A stretch of DNA of 7,036 nt from Acidobacteriaceae bacterium (GTDB lineage: Bacteria; Acidobacteriota; Terriglobia; Terriglobales; Acidobacteriaceae), in assembly GCA_003168235.1 (NCBI GenBank), contig PMSZ01000124.1, positions 1 to 7,036 on the forward strand, written 5' to 3'. Within the stretch, counting starts at the first letter, position 1. Every line of letters starts with the position of its first letter. The notes below the pieces were generated by a model, which saw only the letters and a program-made list of their open reading frames with translations, was not told the origin of the DNA and ran no database searches. A program made the translations under genes and the position numbers. This document shows positions 1-6,801 of the stretch, piece by piece.

Positions 1-530
1 CAAATGTGCCATCGCCGTTGCCGAGCAGCACCGAGATGGTATTGGCGTAGTCGTTGGTCGCGGCGAGGTCGAGCTTGCCGTCGCCATTGAAATCTCCGGT
101 GACCAGGTCATCCGGACGAAGGCCCGTGGCAAAGCCTACCGCAGCTTGAAAAGTTCCGTCGCCGTTGCCGAGTAGGATGACGATTTCGTCCGCGTCAAAA
201 GCAGTGATCGCCAAGTCGAGCTTGCCATCGCGGTTGAAGTCGCCTACCACCACGTCCGAGCATCGAACGATGCACGAGTACGCGACCTGCGGCTGGAACG
301 TGCCGTCCCCGTTGCCGAGCAGGATGGAAACGGTTCCAGAGCCCCAGCCGGCGACGGCCAGGTCGAGGTTTCCATCGTGGTTGAAGTCAGCTACGGCAAT
401 AGCGTCAGGCTCGCTTCCGACGGCATAGACGGTCTGTGCCTGAAAAGTTCCGTCGGGATTCGCAAGGAGGACGGAAACCGTATTGTCGCTATAGTTGGCG
501 ACGGCCATGCTCTGTGGGCCGCCCGTCTGG
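1..530 (-). repeat. Tandem 147-bp coding repeats (FG-GAP units)
   Basis: The plus-strand word GTTGCCGAG recurs at 17-25, 164-172 and 311-319, exactly 147 bases (49 codons) apart. A diverged fourth unit lies near 458. A 15-base word TGAAAAGTTCCGTCG at 147-161 recurs at 441-455, two periods away. The repeats are in frame, so unit gain or loss would preserve the reading frame. The right-hand boundary is approximate. Confidence 0.8.
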
Positions 531-907
531 AAAGCGCCGAGCGCAACCGCATCGGGATCATTGCCAGTGGCGAGATCCATGCGGCCAAAGACGTATCTCT
601 CGGCGGCGACCGGAGCACCGGGCAATCGTTGCGACTGCGCCGAAGGCTGGTGAGCCGCATGGGCACGCGTTAGACGTTCGAGCGGCGATTGATCGGCGGG
701 CACGGATGGCGATGACGATGGGGACTGCTTGGCCGCCATGGCTTGTGCGGGGTGAAGGTGGAGTTGGTCGAGCCTCCGCTCGATCGCATTGCTGGAAGAA
801 GGAGCCGTGGAAGTGGAAGAAGCGGCGTCCGTCTGTCCGTAGGCGCCGGTCAGGAAACATAGTGTGGAAAGCACGAGTGCTGCGAATTGTGTTGGCAAGT
901 TTTTCAT
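1..907 (-). CDS. Secreted FG-GAP/VCBS repeat protein, C-terminus beyond the window
   Basis: The visible 302 residues start at the ATG at 907-905, which has a GGAG Shine-Dalgarno (914-917) 6 bases upstream. Residues 1-24 form a signal peptide (hydrophobic AALVLSTLCFLTGA, likely cleavage after AYG), so the protein should be exported. Residues 25-105 are a Ser/Ala/Pro/Gln-rich, probably disordered linker. From about 115 onward come FG-GAP/VCBS-type repeats. The calcium-binding-like motif DFNxDGxLDLA occurs at 174-184, 223-233 and 272-282, and LLGNGDGTF at 197-204, 246-253 and 295-302, with a degenerate first unit at 148-155. The period is 49 residues. In this family such repeats form beta-propeller blades with Ca2+ bound by DxNxDGxxD, often in adhesins or surface proteins. 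The ligand or function cannot be read from the sequence. The gene lies 73 bases downstream of the HAF gene on the same strand, so co-transcription is plausible. Confidence 0.9.
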   Translation of the reverse strand, partial: MKNLPTQFAALVLSTLCFLTGAYGQTDAASSTSTAPSSSNAIERRLDQLHLHPAQAMAAKQSPSSSPSVPADQSPLERLTRAHAAHQPSAQSQRLPGAPVAAERYVFGRMDLATGNDPDAVALGAFQTGGPQSMAVANYSDNTVSVLLANPDGTFQAQTVYAVGSEPDAIAVADFNHDGNLDLAVAGWGSGTVSILLGNGDGTFQPQVAYSCIVRCSDVVVGDFNRDGKLDLAITAFDADEIVILLGNGDGTFQAAVGFATGLRPDDLVTGDFNGDGKLDLAATNDYANTISVLLGNGDGTF

Positions 908-980
908 GGCGCGCTCCAAAGTTTTTTTCTGATGTTTGTTAAACCGCGAAAACGCTCGCATCGGGGGCTAGGCTGGTCGA

Positions 981-1994
981 TCACTGTGCGATCGTGGCCT
1001 CGTAGCCGTACCAGGTCCCGCTGCTGTCCGCGTAAGCGCCCACCACGTCCCCTTTGTTGTTGAGGCCGTACACCATGGTCACGACCGGAGGTCCGAATGG
1101 GGCGACGAACTGGGTGAATTGGCCGTTTTGGTATACGAAGCAGTACTCCCAGTCCCACGGCGCACCGTTCAAAGTCACGGGGTCTCCGTAGCCACCGACG
1201 ATCACACCGTTGTCATTGATAACCGCGAGGTAGTTCTGCGAGTAGCCGCCGGGATAATCGATGGTTGTATAGGTGCCATTCTGGAACAGGAATCCATGGG
1301 TGCTGCCATCACTGTTTCCGTAAGTCCCAACGATCGCTCCCGCAGCGTTTATCGAATAGGCGATAGTCCCGATCGCGCCGGGGTAGGCGATATTCGTGAA
1401 CGTGCCCTTAGAAAGGAGAAAGCCTTCTTCTGGGTAGTTGTCGGGTTCGGCCTCCCATGCACCAACGACATCCCCGTGCTTGTTAATCCCGAGGGCATAG
1501 GTCGAAGCCGCGCCCGGGTAGTTGATGGCCGAGTAAGCCTTGCCGGTAAGTTCGAATCCCTGGGCATCTGTCAGTGACGTACCGTACCCACCGATAATTA
1601 CTCCGGCATCATTGATCGCGTAGGCGTCAGTCCATGCTGCGCCCGGGTAGGAGATCTGGGTAAATTTCGTGCCTCTCAAGAGAAAAGCACTATCAAAGGC
1701 TGAGCCATATCCGCCTACAATCTCGCCCTTGTCGTTGATGCCCGACGCGTCACTGGCCGGTTGTCCGGGGAAGTCGATCATCCCGAAGGTGAGGCTCAAA
1801 TCAGACGAGCCTTGTTTTGGAGCTTGTGTCTGATGATTGGCCTGACTATTTGGCTGGGCTCTCATTATGGAAGCAAGTTCGTGGCGAGGGTTGAATGTTC
1901 CGCTCGCCGGCGACTGAGCTTGGGCCAGCGCCGCCCCACAAGCCAGAGAAACGCAAAGAATCGTTGTGGGCAAAGTTCTCAATGTGAATTTCAT
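981..1994 (-). CDS. Secreted HAF-repeat protein
   Basis: This 337-residue protein starts at the ATG at 1994-1992. An in-frame ATG at 2072 would add 26 residues, but AGGAGG (2000-2005) sits 5 bases before 1994 and the signal peptide begins there. Residues 1-26 (MKFTLRTLPTTILCVSLACG, then AALAQAQ) are a type I signal peptide, probably cut after ALA24 or AQA26. Residues 27-68 are a Gln/Ala/Pro-rich linker. From 69 to 335 there are about six HAF-type repeats. Their core INxxGxIVGxYG is at 86-97, 127-138, 170-181, 215-226, 259-270 and 311-322, alternating with a YPGA strand (ISYPGAA 114-120, INYPGAA 157-163, IAYPGA 202-207, IDYPG 245-249). The family is predicted to be extracellular and probably beta-propeller-like, with no known biochemical activity. 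The protein ends two residues after a complete last repeat and looks intact. Confidence 0.9.
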   Translation of the reverse strand: MKFTLRTLPTTILCVSLACGAALAQAQSPASGTFNPRHELASIMRAQPNSQANHQTQAPKQGSSDLSLTFGMIDFPGQPASDASGINDKGEIVGGYGSAFDSAFLLRGTKFTQISYPGAAWTDAYAINDAGVIIGGYGTSLTDAQGFELTGKAYSAINYPGAASTYALGINKHGDVVGAWEAEPDNYPEEGFLLSKGTFTNIAYPGAIGTIAYSINAAGAIVGTYGNSDGSTHGFLFQNGTYTTIDYPGGYSQNYLAVINDNGVIVGGYGDPVTLNGAPWDWEYCFVYQNGQFTQFVAPFGPPVVTMVYGLNNKGDVVGAYADSSGTWYGYEATIAQ

Positions 1995-1999
1995 ACTGT

Positions 2000-2005
2000 C
2001 CTCCT
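2000..2005 (-). promoter_or_regulatory. Ribosome binding site that fixes the HAF gene start
   Basis: AGGAGG on the minus strand, 5 bases before the ATG at 1994. It is a perfect anti-Shine-Dalgarno match and selects this start over the in-frame ATG at 2072. Confidence 0.85.
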
Positions 2006-2068
2006 GAAATTGAATTGCTTTCTTGAACTCGAGCGCGTTTCCACTTCGGCCCTTATTGCGGCGACTCG

Positions 2069-2323
2069 TCATGCGGCATCGGGCCCTCCGCTCAGGCGAG
2101 GTTTTGCCTGTTCCGCTTCCTGCGGGGATAATTTCTGTCCGCAGAGCGGGCAGCTATCGAAGGCCGTCGCCGCACTCGACATCGACGAACCAGACACCAG
2201 CACAGTCGTCCTTTGTCGGTGCACCGTTGTCTCTTTGCACACGGTTCGGCTCGCGCCGGGATCCGACTTCTTCGAGCGGAAGAGGCTTGTCCACCGGCGG
2301 CACCATTGGTAAAGTTGTTGCAT
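2069..2323 (-). CDS. Small hypothetical protein with a CPLCG knuckle
   Basis: I do not recognise a named family. The reading frame gives up to 84 residues. The notable part is the C-terminal half: a basic, beta-prone stretch (KETTVHRQRTTVLVSG, residues 30-45), then FDSCPLCGQKL (55-65) and a polar tail ending in PDAA. One CxxC pair (Cys58, Cys61) suggests half of a zinc ribbon, a metal site completed by dimerisation, or a redox-active pair. The start is uncertain. ATG 2323 has only a weak GAG upstream, GTG at 2242 (residue 28) would retain the whole conserved-looking part, and residues 1-27 look less protein-like. Its stop overlaps the in-frame ATG at 2072 of the HAF reading frame (ATGA). The used HAF start is 74 bases further on, so the two could share a transcript. 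It might be a chance ORF, because two plus-strand frames are also open here. Confidence 0.45.
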   Translation of the reverse strand: MQQLYQWCRRWTSLFRSKKSDPGASRTVCKETTVHRQRTTVLVSGSSMSSAATAFDSCPLCGQKLSPQEAEQAKPRLSGGPDAA

Positions 2324-2421
2324 CGGTTTCTCGCTGCCTACCGGTCGCGAATGTGCCGGAGTCCCCCGAAAAACACCAGTGAACCGTTCTGAAAGGTCTT
2401 GAAAATCTCTGAATTGTCTCT
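2324..2421. promoter_or_regulatory. Divergent intergenic region, presumed promoters for both directions
   Basis: This 98-base gap separates the minus-strand small ORF from the plus-strand regulator, so promoters for both should lie in or near it. I see no convincing sigma70 pair. TTGAAA at 2399-2404 is a possible -35 for the plus strand, but its partner would fall on the start codon. No Shine-Dalgarno precedes the regulator ATG. The call rests on layout, not on a recognised motif. Confidence 0.4.
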
Positions 2422-5283
2422 ATGTCATTGAAGGAAGATGGGATATATCAATTCGGGGAGTTCAGGATGGACGCTCTGTCTCGCACCCTGCGCAGGCAGG
2501 CGGAGATCATCCCGCTCAACTTTCGCGCGTTTGATGTGCTCCTTTATATGGTGCAGAACCAGGGACGGGCTCTCACCCGCGACGAACTCATCAAGAATGT
2601 CTGGCACGATACTTTTGTGGACGAGAACAGCCTGGCGCAAAGTATCACCGTGCTCCGGCGAGCGCTCGATGAAAAGCCGGGAGACAATCGCTACATCGTC
2701 ACCCTGCCCGGGCGGGGATATCAGTTTGTTTCGCCGGTGACGGCGATCGCGCCGGAACGTCCCACCGCCGTCACCGGAGTGATAACCGACGCGGCCAGTT
2801 CCTCCGCCGGGTTCGTTCTTCAGCAACACACGGTCGAAACCACAATCGTTACCCAGGAGAGAAGTCAGAAAAAAGAAGTGCTGGGTCTGCCGGCCCACCG
2901 GGGTCGGTTGCTGACGAAGCGGGTCGCATTTTTCCTGGTCGCCGCAATCGCGCTGGCCGGGGTCTACGTATGGCGAGAAACTCACCCCCCAGCGCCTCCG
3001 ACGCATTCCGCCTCATCCGTGCGAGCGCCGCGCCGTTCGATTGCGGTCCTCGGTTTCCGCAACTTGTCGGGCCGCCCAGAAGAGGCTTGGCTATCCACAG
3101 CCTTGGCGGAAATGTTGAGCACCGAACTGTTGGCCGGAGAAAAGCTGCGCCTGGTTTCCGGCGAAGATGTCGCGCGGACGAAACTCGAACTTCCGCTGCC
3201 CGATACCGACAGCCTTTCGCGGAATACATTGTCGCGGCTGCGCCGGAATCTGGATAGTGACCTGATCGTTCTCGGCTCCTACACAGCGCTGGGCGAAAAA
3301 CCTGACACTCAGATCCGGCTTGACCTGCGACTTCAAGATACGGCTGCCGGAGAAACGATTGCCGACGTCGCCGTGACCGGAAGCGAGGCGGACCTCTTCG
3401 ATATGGTGTCGCAGGCGGGTTCGCGGCTGCGCGAAAAGCTGGGCGTGGAAGCGGTTTCTCCCGTCGAAGCGGTGAGTGTCCGCGCCTCCTTGCCTTCCAA
3501 TCGTGATGCCACCCGCCTTTACTCGGAGGGACTCGCGCGGTTGCGTGTCTTCGATGCCCTGGAAGCTCGAGAGCTTCTGCAGCAGGCGATCGCTGCCGAT
3601 CCAAAGTTTGCTCTCGCCCACTCCGCGCTGGCCGAAGCTTGGTCGCTGCTGGGTTACGACAAGAAGGCGCAACCGGAGGCGCGGCAAGCTTACGATTTGT
3701 CGGCCAATCTTTCGCGCGAGGAGAAGTTGCTGGTGGAAGGGCGCTATCGCGAAATCGGTCACGAATATGACAAGGCGATCGAAATTTACCGCACTCTGTT
3801 CACTTTGTTCCCTGACAACGCTGACTACGGGCTCATGTTGGCAACCGCCGAGATTCGCGCCAGCAAGGCGCACGACGCTCTGGACACGGTCATGTCCCTG
3901 CGCAAGCTTTCGCCTCCCTCTTCTGACGATCCCCGTATTGATTTACAGGAGGCAGCAGCCTGGGACGCGCTGAGCGAATATAAGCAGCAAGAGCAGCCTC
4001 TGTCGCGAGCCGTGGAGAAGGCGAGGGCCGCAGGATCGCGTCTGATCCTGGCTCACGCACGCTGGGGCCAATGTTGGGTTTTCTCACACACGGAGCAAAA
4101 GGAAAATGCGATGCCCGCCTGCCGCGAGTCCACCAACATTTACGCCGCGGCGGGCGATCGGCACGGAGAAGCGGCGACTCTGCGCGCTGCGGCGGATGTT
4201 TTGGCAGCGACAGATGTACCCCAGGCCATCCGTTTATACCAACGGGCTCAGACGCTCTTTAGAGAAGTAGGCTCGGAGCGCGGTGCCGCGGGCGTGCTCA
4301 ACAACCTCGGCTTGATTTATGAAACCCAGGGTGATCCCGCCACCGCCGAGAAAATGCATCGTCAGGCACTGGCCGGATTTCGTCTGGTTGACGACAAGAA
4401 CGCCCAGTCGAAGGCTCTCGCGAACATCGCCGACGACCGCGTAGCTCAAGGGGATCTGAGAAACGCGCTCCAACTCTATGAGGAGTCACAGGAGTTGGAT
4501 CGGGAGGACACGGGGCGCATTACCATTGCCGGCTACAACATCGCAAGCGTGCACCAATTACAGGGTGACCTCGCCGGCGCGAAGCAAGGATTTGAACAAT
4601 CTCTCGCCATCTGGCAGAAGAACGGCGATCTTTCGAGCGCCTACTCCATGTGGAGTCTGGGTGGTCTCCTGCTTCAGGAGGCCGATTTTTCGGGCGCACG
4701 CAAGATGTATGAGCAGTCGCTAGTCATAAGAACCTCGGCGGGCGAGAAACTTACAATCGCCCAAACCCAGCTCGGGCTCGCGGAGTTGTCGCTGGAAGAG
4801 GGACGCTCGTTGCCGGACCAAGAGGCAGCGATACGGCAGGCCATCGACGTTTTTCAAGAAGAAAAGGCGCGCGACGACGAAACCGGTGCCTGGTGTCTCC
4901 TCGTTCGCGCTTTGCTCGCCGAGGGCAAAGCGCCAGCAGCAAGAGAAGCCATGAAACAGGCTCGGACCCTGGCCGCCAAGACCCAGAATCCGGAAGTCCG
5001 CTGGCGAACCGCTATCGCTGCCGCTCGCATCGAGACCACCCAAAAAAATACTGCTCACTTCACCGCGATTGCGACACGAAAAGAGTTGGCTGTCGTCATC
5101 GCCAAATCGCGAGATCTGGGCTATCGCATTGTTGAACTCGACGCTCGTCTCACGCTGGCTGAAATCGAAATGAAAGCAGGACAAACGACGGAGGGAGATG
5201 CGAACCTAGCCGCGATCGAAGCGGATGCCAAGGCCAAAGGATACCTCCTCGTCGCACGCAAAGCTGCCATCGCTCGCGGCTGA
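2422..5283 (+). CDS. CadC-like membrane-tethered winged-helix regulator with TolB-like domain and TPRs
   Basis: The protein has 953 residues. Residues 8-105 are an OmpR/PhoB-type winged helix (Trans_reg_C): FGEFRMD, LNFRAFDVLLYMVQN, LTRDELIKNVW, a recognition helix around DENSLAQSITVLRRAL, and the wing YIVTLPGRGYQF. There is no receiver domain, so it is ToxR/CadC-like rather than a phosphorelay regulator. After a flexible linker, residues 168-184 form one membrane span (VAFFLVAAIALAGVYVW) preceded by TKR, which places the DNA-binding part in the cytoplasm. Residues 205-342 resemble a TolB/FlgO-type domain (SIAVLGFRNLSG, LIVLGSYT). Residues 363-860 carry a TPR array, clearest at 624-657, 664-695, 704-736 and 740-773, likely extracytoplasmic and for protein binding. 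By family it should bind DNA while embedded in the membrane and respond to an envelope signal; the signal is unknown. The ATG at 2422 sits just before the domain, an in-frame TGA at 2410 closes the frame upstream, and no Shine-Dalgarno is visible. Confidence 0.92.
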   Translation: MSLKEDGIYQFGEFRMDALSRTLRRQAEIIPLNFRAFDVLLYMVQNQGRALTRDELIKNVWHDTFVDENSLAQSITVLRRALDEKPGDNRYIVTLPGRGYQFVSPVTAIAPERPTAVTGVITDAASSSAGFVLQQHTVETTIVTQERSQKKEVLGLPAHRGRLLTKRVAFFLVAAIALAGVYVWRETHPPAPPTHSASSVRAPRRSIAVLGFRNLSGRPEEAWLSTALAEMLSTELLAGEKLRLVSGEDVARTKLELPLPDTDSLSRNTLSRLRRNLDSDLIVLGSYTALGEKPDTQIRLDLRLQDTAAGETIADVAVTGSEADLFDMVSQAGSRLREKLGVEAVSPVEAVSVRASLPSNRDATRLYSEGLARLRVFDALEARELLQQAIAADPKFALAHSALAEAWSLLGYDKKAQPEARQAYDLSANLSREEKLLVEGRYREIGHEYDKAIEIYRTLFTLFPDNADYGLMLATAEIRASKAHDALDTVMSLRKLSPPSSDDPRIDLQEAAAWDALSEYKQQEQPLSRAVEKARAAGSRLILAHARWGQCWVFSHTEQKENAMPACRESTNIYAAAGDRHGEAATLRAAADVLAATDVPQAIRLYQRAQTLFREVGSERGAAGVLNNLGLIYETQGDPATAEKMHRQALAGFRLVDDKNAQSKALANIADDRVAQGDLRNALQLYEESQELDREDTGRITIAGYNIASVHQLQGDLAGAKQGFEQSLAIWQKNGDLSSAYSMWSLGGLLLQEADFSGARKMYEQSLVIRTSAGEKLTIAQTQLGLAELSLEEGRSLPDQEAAIRQAIDVFQEEKARDDETGAWCLLVRALLAEGKAPAAREAMKQARTLAAKTQNPEVRWRTAIAAARIETTQKNTAHFTAIATRKELAVVIAKSRDLGYRIVELDARLTLAEIEMKAGQTTEGDANLAAIEADAKAKGYLLVARKAAIARG

Positions 5284-5587
5284 GTCCACAGCTCAAACCA
5301 AGGAACCTCTCCTCAAAAACATCGACCCTCATACCGAGATGCCTTGAATTGCAACTGGAGAAAGCAAGGAGTTCGAACCTGACCCGGGTTTCGAGAATTG
5401 ATTCGAGGATTAAGGTACGGGCCATCTGATCGCGCGACGAAAATGATTTTCTAACTTCCGTTACTAGCCATCGCAACAACGGAAACCAAAATATAGAGCC
5501 GCAGATTTGTCGCCGCACATCTGCAGATCTTCCCACACATCTCTGAAAGCACTTCCCGCCTTCAACCCGAATCCTTGGCGCGCGGTA
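5284..5587. other. Non-coding stretch downstream of the regulator
   Basis: About 300 bases without a recognisable gene on either strand. A weak 4-bp hairpin (TGAG/CTCA, 5281-5295) overlaps the regulator stop but has no T-tract, so I do not call a terminator. A 6-bp inverted repeat GCAGAT/ATCTGC lies at 5501-5506 and 5519-5524. A minus-strand frame runs through here and into the regulator, but its translation has no family features. It may be decayed sequence belonging to the adjacent RHS remnant. Confidence 0.5.
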
Positions 5588-5869
5588 AGACTCGTCGAGA
5601 AAGTTGACGCGATCGGCAATGTAGCTTGTTTCACGTATGATGGCCTGCATCGTGTAACCGGTGTCTCTTACCCGAACGCGTCAACGTCTACGCCAACCAA
5701 AGTGTTTGTGTACGACACTGCGACTGTGAACGGCACCGCGATGGTGTTAACGGCGGGACGGTTAGCCGAAGCATATACGTGCACGACTTGTGGCCCCACT
5801 CCTACAAAGCTCACTGACACGTCGGAAGTTCCAGTTTGGGCGATTCCAAACGGAAGGTTTTGTTCGTAG
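5588..5869 (+). pseudogene. Orphan RHS/YD-repeat gene fragment
   Basis: The frame encodes about 77 residues typical of the YD-repeat part of RHS proteins. The recognisable runs are VEKVDAIGNVACFTYDGLHRV, then GVSYP, PTKVFVYDTATVNGTAM, GRLAEAYTCTTC and PTKLTD. YD-repeat proteins are normally thousands of residues long, form a shell around a C-terminal toxin or effector, and are secreted or surface-displayed. Here the similarity starts abruptly near 5588 and stops near 5818. The frame then reads 16 unrelated residues to a TAG at 5867-5869. There is no signal peptide, no plausible start close to the homology, no core domain and no toxin. I infer a relic left by deletion or by recombination between RHS copies. 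An ATG at 5507 keeps the frame open upstream, but those residues look unrelated. Confidence 0.7.
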
Positions 5870-6131
5870 TCGCTTCTGGCTCGGAATAACTTTGTGGTAG
5901 ATCTATTGAAACTTTCTGACGGCAAGAATCGCAATTAACATCAGCGACACTTACGAAATCCCAATGGTGGCCACAAACACAAATTCGAGGAGAGCGCGGT
6001 TAAGAGTCCGGCAACCGGCACTCGCTGGAGTGTTGCGTCGCCGGATGGTACTCTCCGGAATTCCGCGTCGGATACTCAGCACTTACTCGGTTTTGATGGC
6101 ATTTTGATGGCAATGGACATTGTGTTTGCGC
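5870..6131. other. Non-coding stretch between RHS remnant and SgcJ-like gene
   Basis: The sequence lies between converging reading frames. I see no gene, no further RHS motif and no T-tailed terminator. The only structure found is the 11-base tandem duplication at 6091-6112. Confidence 0.5.
6091..6112. repeat. Perfect 11-base tandem duplication
   Basis: TTTTGATGGCA is present twice head to tail (6091-6101 and 6102-6112), 20 bases beyond the stop codon of the minus-strand SgcJ-like gene. It looks like a simple slippage duplication. Confidence 0.8.
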
Positions 6132-6665
6132 TCATGGGTTTTTCGTTGCCGGATTTCCCGAGTTCGAGGGTGGCAACGCCGTCAAATCCAGGTTGTGCAT
6201 GACCAGGATCTGCCACTTCCCGTCATTCTTCGCCATAACAAAATTCAACAATCCTCGACGATCGAGCCGCGGATTTCCTTGGGCATCCGTCGCACCCGTC
6301 ATCTCCCAACGCACATCCACGGCCGCCACATCGGGACGGATGAACCGGGTCTTGGTGGCCGTATAGCTCTGGTGACTGTTCTTAAAAATGGTCGCGAACA
6401 TCGGTGTGTGGAACTCTTCAATTTTCGATCGTCCGCTCGCGCCTTCGCCCCGAATATTGCTAAAGTCGGCGTCCTCGGCAAATACTCCCACGAACGCCTT
6501 CGCGTCATGCCGGTTCCACCCGTCCATGAACCGGTCTACCACCGCCACGATTGCCTGCTGCTCTGTTTCGCCTTTCGTCTGGCCTCGCACGGTCAAAGGC
6601 AATCCAGCGAAGGCAATCGTCAGACCGGTCAGCAAGAGTTTCAAAGCGAGCGCTGCGTTCCTCAT
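6132..6665 (-). CDS. Exported SgcJ/EcaC-family (DUF4440/SnoaL-like) NTF2-fold protein
   Basis: This 177-residue protein starts at the ATG at 6665-6663. GGAGGA (6670-6675) lies 4 bases upstream and a signal peptide begins there, so the in-frame ATG at 6770 is rejected. Residues 1-28 are a signal peptide (ALALKLLLTGLTIAFAG, likely cut after VRG28). The rest follows the SgcJ/EcaC/DUF4440 pattern: helix EQQAIVAVVDRFMDGWNRHDAKAFVGVFAEDADFSN (35-70), the GASGRSKIEEFHTPMF stretch (75-90), VAAVDVRWEMTG (113-124), and a C-terminal strand pair with GLLNFVMAKNDGKWQILVMHNLDL (138-161). The family has a cystatin/NTF2-like cone fold with a ligand or active-site pocket. Members are labelled oxidoreductases or ketosteroid-isomerase-like, mostly without demonstrated activity, so the reaction here is unknown. 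The length is normal for an exported member. The upstream minus-strand gene ends 137 bases away, so it may have its own promoter. Confidence 0.9.
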   Translation of the reverse strand: MRNAALALKLLLTGLTIAFAGLPLTVRGQTKGETEQQAIVAVVDRFMDGWNRHDAKAFVGVFAEDADFSNIRGEGASGRSKIEEFHTPMFATIFKNSHQSYTATKTRFIRPDVAAVDVRWEMTGATDAQGNPRLDRRGLLNFVMAKNDGKWQILVMHNLDLTALPPSNSGNPATKNP

Positions 6666-6669
6666 CGTG

Positions 6670-6675
6670 TCCTCC
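6670..6675 (-). promoter_or_regulatory. Ribosome binding site that fixes the SgcJ-like gene start
   Basis: GGAGGA on the minus strand ends 4 bases before the ATG at 6665. It selects this start over the in-frame ATG at 6770, which would place 35 unrelated residues ahead of the signal peptide. Confidence 0.8.
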
Positions 6676-6801
6676 GAGTATTTGCTGCGAACTGCCAATA
6701 TATGTGCCAACTTCTTGATGCCCTCGCTTGTTGAGATAGCCGTTCTTCGGGGAGTCGCTGCTGAGATCATGTATGGTCGCGGCTAAACGATCGTCGTGTC
6801 G

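Noticed and set aside
391..942. Plus-strand ORFs and other frames overlapping the FG-GAP gene
   Set aside because: They are arginine/proline-rich shadows of the minus-strand gene, which has a signal peptide, a Shine-Dalgarno and clear repeat motifs.
1995..2072. Longer HAF gene start at ATG 2072
   Set aside because: It would put 26 polar residues before an evident signal peptide, and the AGGAGG at 2000-2005 matches the ATG at 1994.
1761..2382. Plus-strand ORFs of 183 and 119 residues across the left block and the divergent gap
   Set aside because: No domain, low-complexity Arg/Ser composition and no Shine-Dalgarno. They run antisense to the HAF start and the small CPLCG ORF.
5281..5295. Possible terminator after the regulator
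   Set aside because: The stem is only 4 bp (TGAG/CTCA), overlaps the stop codon and is not followed by a T-tract.
5365..5395. GTTCGAAC word resembling a tRNA T-loop
   Set aside because: The flanking bases do not form a 5-bp T-stem and no anticodon arm or acceptor stem can be built around it.
5150..5650. Minus-strand ORF of 166 residues crossing the regulator 3' end
   Set aside because: It overlaps about 130 bases of the regulator and its translation has no family features.
6120..6786. Plus-strand ORFs of 204 and 132 residues
   Set aside because: They are antisense to the SgcJ-like gene, whose minus-strand translation has a signal peptide, Shine-Dalgarno and family motifs.
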